Assembly: GCF_014737315.1 (NCBI RefSeq)
Contig: NZ_JPUF01000032.1
Coordinates: forward strand, 1-44,987
DNA from: Treponema zioleckii
Lineage (GTDB): Bacteria; Spirochaetota; Spirochaetia; Treponematales; Treponemataceae
Reading direction: 5' to 3'
DNA length: 44,987 nucleotides
Shown here: one piece after another, positions 42,001 to 44,987 of the stretch
How the letters are laid out: each line of letters starts with the position of its first letter
Numbering within the stretch: position 1 is the stretch's first letter
Made by a program: the position numbers and the translations under genes
Notes under the pieces: model-generated
Told to the model about the DNA's origin: nothing
The model's input: the letters and a program-made list of their open reading frames with translations, nothing else
Databases searched by the model: none

Positions 42001-42513
42001 ATGATGAAAAAAAAATATAAAAAAACAGCATCCATTATATTTGCAGCACTTACGTTCGTTTTTTTAACCGCGTTTTTTGGATATTTTACGGTTATTAACG
42101 GCTCGCTGTTAATTCATTCTGAAGAAATAAATGCAAAAATCCTGAGCGTCAAGGTTATAAACGGCAGAAAACATACCGAATGTAAAATCCGCTATGAATA
42201 CGAAAAGGAAAATCAAAAGTTCGAGGATGAAGCAGAATTTGACTGGTCTTTACTGGCACGGCTCGGTGATTTTTCAAAAAGTTACTACTACGAAGGCCAA
42301 GAGATAATCATTTGTAAAAACAGTCTGGCTTCTCAAGTAAAAAACCGGATTCTGTTTGAATTCATCTATAATTTTGCATTTTTCGCACTTTTCTTTTATT
42401 TCCTTTTTATAATTGTAAAAAATAAATTCAATTTAGATAAAATGAAAAAAAATTTTAGACTAAAACCAAGAACGCTACGCTGTACCTGTCGGGGAGAATT
42501 GGGGAGTATGTAG
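42001..42513 (+). CDS. DUF3592-like membrane protein
   Basis: A 170-residue protein with two membrane segments (about 10-30 and 120-140) flanking an extracytoplasmic beta-rich part: INAKILSVKVINGRKHTECK, then YEYEKENQKFEDEAEFDW and YYYEGQEIIICKN, the typical DUF3592 layout. The ATG at 42001 has AGGA upstream. The last 20 residues are basic and unlike the family, so the end may be fused to repeat DNA. Function unknown. Confidence 0.65.
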   Translation: MMKKKYKKTASIIFAALTFVFLTAFFGYFTVINGSLLIHSEEINAKILSVKVINGRKHTECKIRYEYEKENQKFEDEAEFDWSLLARLGDFSKSYYYEGQEIIICKNSLASQVKNRILFEFIYNFAFFALFFYFLFIIVKNKFNLDKMKKNFRLKPRTLRCTCRGELGSM

Positions 42514-42663
42514 AATCAAGGTCATTAATGATATCAATGTGGAAGACCTGTAAAAAATGACTCGTGGTGAAATCCCACACGCCGTAGCAGATTTTTTGGC
42601 ACTTTAGGCGGTGTTCTTGCAGAAATTTTGAGAACAAACCGTGATGTCCTACTACCGATGCCA

Positions 42664-43020
42664 TCATTTTTCCACAGCTGGAATCCAGGATTCTTCCTTA
42701 AAGCCTGGAATCACCGCATTGTCCGTAACGAGCAGCGGTCGTTTTACCAGCATTCCGTCACTTGCAAGAAGTTTGAACTGCTCATCTTCGCTCATCGACG
42801 GCAGTTTTGATGAAAGCTGCATTTCCCGGTAGAGGATTCCGCTTGTGTTGAAGAATTTTTTGAGCGGAAGACCCGATTTTTTGTGAAGTTCCCGCAAAGT
42901 CGATTCATCGGGATGCTGACTTTTTATGTCGAGTTTTTCATAGACGATATTTCTTGAATCCAGCCACGCAAGGGCTTTTTTGCAAGTTGAACATCTCTCG
43001 TAACAGTATACTTTGGTCAT
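42664..43020 (-). CDS. ArsC/Spx family protein, paralogue of 19618-19974
   Basis: A 118-residue thioredoxin-fold protein, MTKVYCYERCSTCKKALAWL at its start with a C10-x-x-C13 pair, and LPLKKFFNTSGILYRE and DGMLVKRPLLVT as in the copy at 19618-19974 (about 75% identical by hand count). The ATG at 43020 has AAGGA upstream; the frame runs back to 43128 but that part has no family match. The 42514-42663 gap downstream holds no recognised gene. Confidence 0.85.
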   Translation of the reverse strand: MTKVYCYERCSTCKKALAWLDSRNIVYEKLDIKSQHPDESTLRELHKKSGLPLKKFFNTSGILYREMQLSSKLPSMSEDEQFKLLASDGMLVKRPLLVTDNAVIPGFKEESWIPAVEK

Positions 43021-43132
43021 AGGAAATTCCTTAAAAATGGGATGAGTCATTGTAGCATGGAATTTGCAAAATCGCACAAACAGTGACAACGCGTCTTTTT
43101 TTAGGAACGGCTTTCTGCACACTGCCAAAGTT

Positions 43133-44967
43133 CTATTTCATTACTTCGCCCAGCACTTGCCAAGCGTCGCTGTTCACGTCGTCGCTGTATTCGCCGGTGC
43201 AAATCAAAAGCTCCATGCTCGCCTTGTCCTGCCGAACGAATCCGCCGTGCAGATTGTGCTTTTTTAGATATTTTTGCAGCACAGCGCACTTTTTCGGCGA
43301 GAAAATGTCGATGTCCTCGCTCGCTCCCGTCCTGTCGAAGCCGCCTTTCGTTTCGCAAATCCAAATTTTGCCTTTGACGCTCAAAATGTAGTCGGGATAG
43401 AAAAGTTTCTGCTTGTATAAAAATTTGCCTTCGTTTGCAAAGAGTTTTCCCAAAATTGTAACGGCACTTGCATATTCAAGACCGATTTCAAGTCCGATTC
43501 TGCCGACGCGGTTGTGGAATTCTCGTCCGTGAGTGTGGGTGTTGAGCTTTTGGCGGAACTTTACGGTGTTGAGACTGTCTGATGAAATGTCAGAAATCAC
43601 GGTAGCCTCGCCAGAAAGCGTCGTTTTTTCAATCTTTTCGCTGAACACGAACTTTTCTGCATTTTCCGAACCAGTTTCAAGCCGAAGTTTATTTTTCTTG
43701 CAATCACCGTCAATTCCGTAAGTCGTTTTCAGATATTCGGTAATCGCCTTTAGAGCCAAAGCGTCGTCCTGTGTGTCCAAAACTTGCGTGCGTTGCTCTT
43801 TTGTAAGCGTAAAAGTTTTGTATTCGTTCTTCAAGAAAATCGTCTTTGCCGAAAGTGCGTTTTTGCCAAGTGCCAATTTTGCTCCTTCTGTAAACTTGCT
43901 GTCGAATGTGTACAAATAGCAGCTGTCGAGCAAATCGCTTTCGTAATGATGAGCTTCTGGCATACGGCGGATTCTTCCGATTGTCTGAATCTCAAAAGTT
44001 TCGTCCATACCTTCGCGGAGTTTTACAAGAATGTACGCCCTCGGACAATCCCAGCCCGTTGCAACAGCCTGTTTTATGATGACCGCAGTCTGCTTTCCAT
44101 CGTTCTTTTCGATGTCCTCAAGATTATCGTGACGAGCAGAAAGCCACACCGCAAGAAGACCGTTCTCGATTGAAATATGCTGACTTTCAAACCACGAAAT
44201 CACAGAATAAAGAAGAGAGTCTGAATTATTCGGAAGCTGGACGACAATGAGCGGATTAACATTTTCATTTCTTTCGGCAAAAGAAGAAACAAGTTTGTTC
44301 TGCTTTTTGAGAGCCTTTTCCAAAAGATATTCTGTCGGGTTCTCGGTGGCTACCAAAGCAGGAAAATCGCCGTTAATCACAAGCAGTTTTTTTATAAGAC
44401 CTTCGGCAATAACATCGGCTTCGCTAATTTCAATCAACTTCGCGCTTTTGTCGATAATCGGCGTCGCAGAGCAGCGGATAATTTTGTCCGTCTTGAAAAG
44501 CTGCACGATTGCGTCGGATTTTTCCGTAAAGTTCTGGTGGCTTTCGTCAATAATCACCTTGAAAGAAAGACCTGCGTTGTGCGCTTTTTCTATCCATTCA
44601 AGAAAGTTCGTGCGCTCGCTGTCTTTGAGCGCGTTGTTCCTTTTTTGGTGAGTTTTTCCCAGTTGATAAAGCAAAAATCGTTCTCACAAAAGCCCGAAGT
44701 CATCACGTCGGAAAGCAGTTTTGTGGAAGAATTGTGAATGTACAAATCCATTTTGCGCTTGCTCTGCTCTTCAAGATTTCCCTTGCCGGGCGTGAGCCAC
44801 ACAAAGACCGTGCGAGCGTGCCCTTTTGCATATTCGCTCATAAAATGCGTGAGCATAATCGTCTTTCCGCTTCCCGTCGGGCTTTTGAGGATAATGTCGC
44901 GAGAGTCTTCTTCCATCGCAATCAAAAGTTCACGAATTGCGTTCAACTGAAATTTCATCAAGTTCAT
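43133..44967 (-). CDS. Type III restriction enzyme (Res)-like DEAD/DEAH helicase-nuclease, frameshifted
   Basis: A helicase of about 611 residues if one base is restored. The N-terminal part has Walker A SPTGSGKT (about 29-36); after the break come the DESH box in VIIDESHQNF, CSATPI, the motif VI-type QTIGRIRRMPEA and a C-terminal nuclease-like YPDYILSVKGKIWICETKGG (P-D...E-x-K). The frame breaks at an A6 run (complement of 44641-44646); one more A turns KKGTT into KKRNNALKDSERTNFLEW, joining both parts. GAGGAG precedes the ATG at 44967. A methylase (Mod) gene may lie beyond the window edge. Confidence 0.8.
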
Positions 44968-44987
44968 TTTCTTCTCTCCTCGTATAC

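Noticed and set aside
42455-42667. 70-codon minus-strand frame between the DUF3592 and ArsC/Spx genes
   Set aside because: No ribosome site or recognisable domain, and it overlaps the end of the DUF3592 gene. I treat the 42514-42663 gap as without a gene.
1-44987. CRISPR arrays, tRNA or rRNA genes, intact insertion sequences
   Set aside because: I looked for regularly spaced repeats, cloverleaf-like segments and transposases with terminal repeats and found none I could support.

Overview
The window looks like a piece of a gut or rumen Treponema-type spirochaete chromosome. It is fairly AT-rich, many exported proteins carry spirochaete-style lipoprotein signals with loose lipoboxes, and the content is typical of fibre-degrading treponemes: secreted GH16 and GH5 glycanases, a GH94 phosphorylase, a sugar ABC importer without its own ATPase, Rpn-type nucleases, and AAA-ATPase/PD-(D/E)XK and DUF4143 ATPase genes. 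Genus is inferred from gene content only. No rRNA, tRNA, CRISPR array or intact insertion sequence was seen.

Layout. 1-4300: repeats, then an exported GH16 beta-glucanase with CBM4/9-like modules and a GH5 endoglucanase lipoprotein whose signal peptide is out of frame by one base. 4390-5440: an Rpn-family nuclease gene bracketed by two related hairpins. 5450-12500: a beta-glucan-oligosaccharide locus (binding protein and two permeases on the minus strand; AraC-type regulator and GH94 phosphorylase on the plus strand). 12720-15880: an AlkD-like DNA repair gene, then a bioB-bioY-ecfT biotin operon under a clear BirA-type operator. 15970-20890: small stress and housekeeping genes (ClbS/DfsB-like, NifX-like, TfoX-like, two GNAT acetyltransferases, two ArsC/Spx-like proteins, a deoxyinosine/uracil-type glycosylase). 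20940-32810: an accessory region with a DUF3990 toxin-like operon, a CAP lipoprotein, three AAA/DUF4143 ATPase genes plus the decayed start of a fourth, XRE regulators, unknown exported proteins and a PBECR4-like nuclease between two long direct repeats. 33260-37240: galT-galM-galK (Leloir pathway). 37420-45000: an outer-membrane barrel protein, a repeat-rich gap with a possible structured leader RNA, a PPOX-family protein, a GGDEF protein, a HAD phosphatase, a DUF3592 protein, a second ArsC/Spx paralogue, and a type III restriction (Res)-like helicase/nuclease running toward the window edge.

Function. The secreted GH16 and GH5 enzymes would release oligosaccharides from beta-glucans; the importer would take them up; GH94 would split them with phosphate, saving ATP; galT/M/K would handle galactose from hemicellulose side chains.

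Four patterns cross these blocks. (1) At least ten genes have a sigma70-like -10 box 5-7 bases before the start codon and no Shine-Dalgarno, so their mRNAs are probably leaderless. (2) Several genes start right behind an intrinsic-terminator hairpin with no room for a promoter, suggesting read-through or antitermination control. (3) Three reading frames are broken by one base in runs of six or seven A, so either the assembly has homopolymer errors or these tracts slip. (4) A REP-like GTCAT(T/G)C(C/T)GAAT palindrome family fills many intergenic gaps, including both gaps inside the gal operon.
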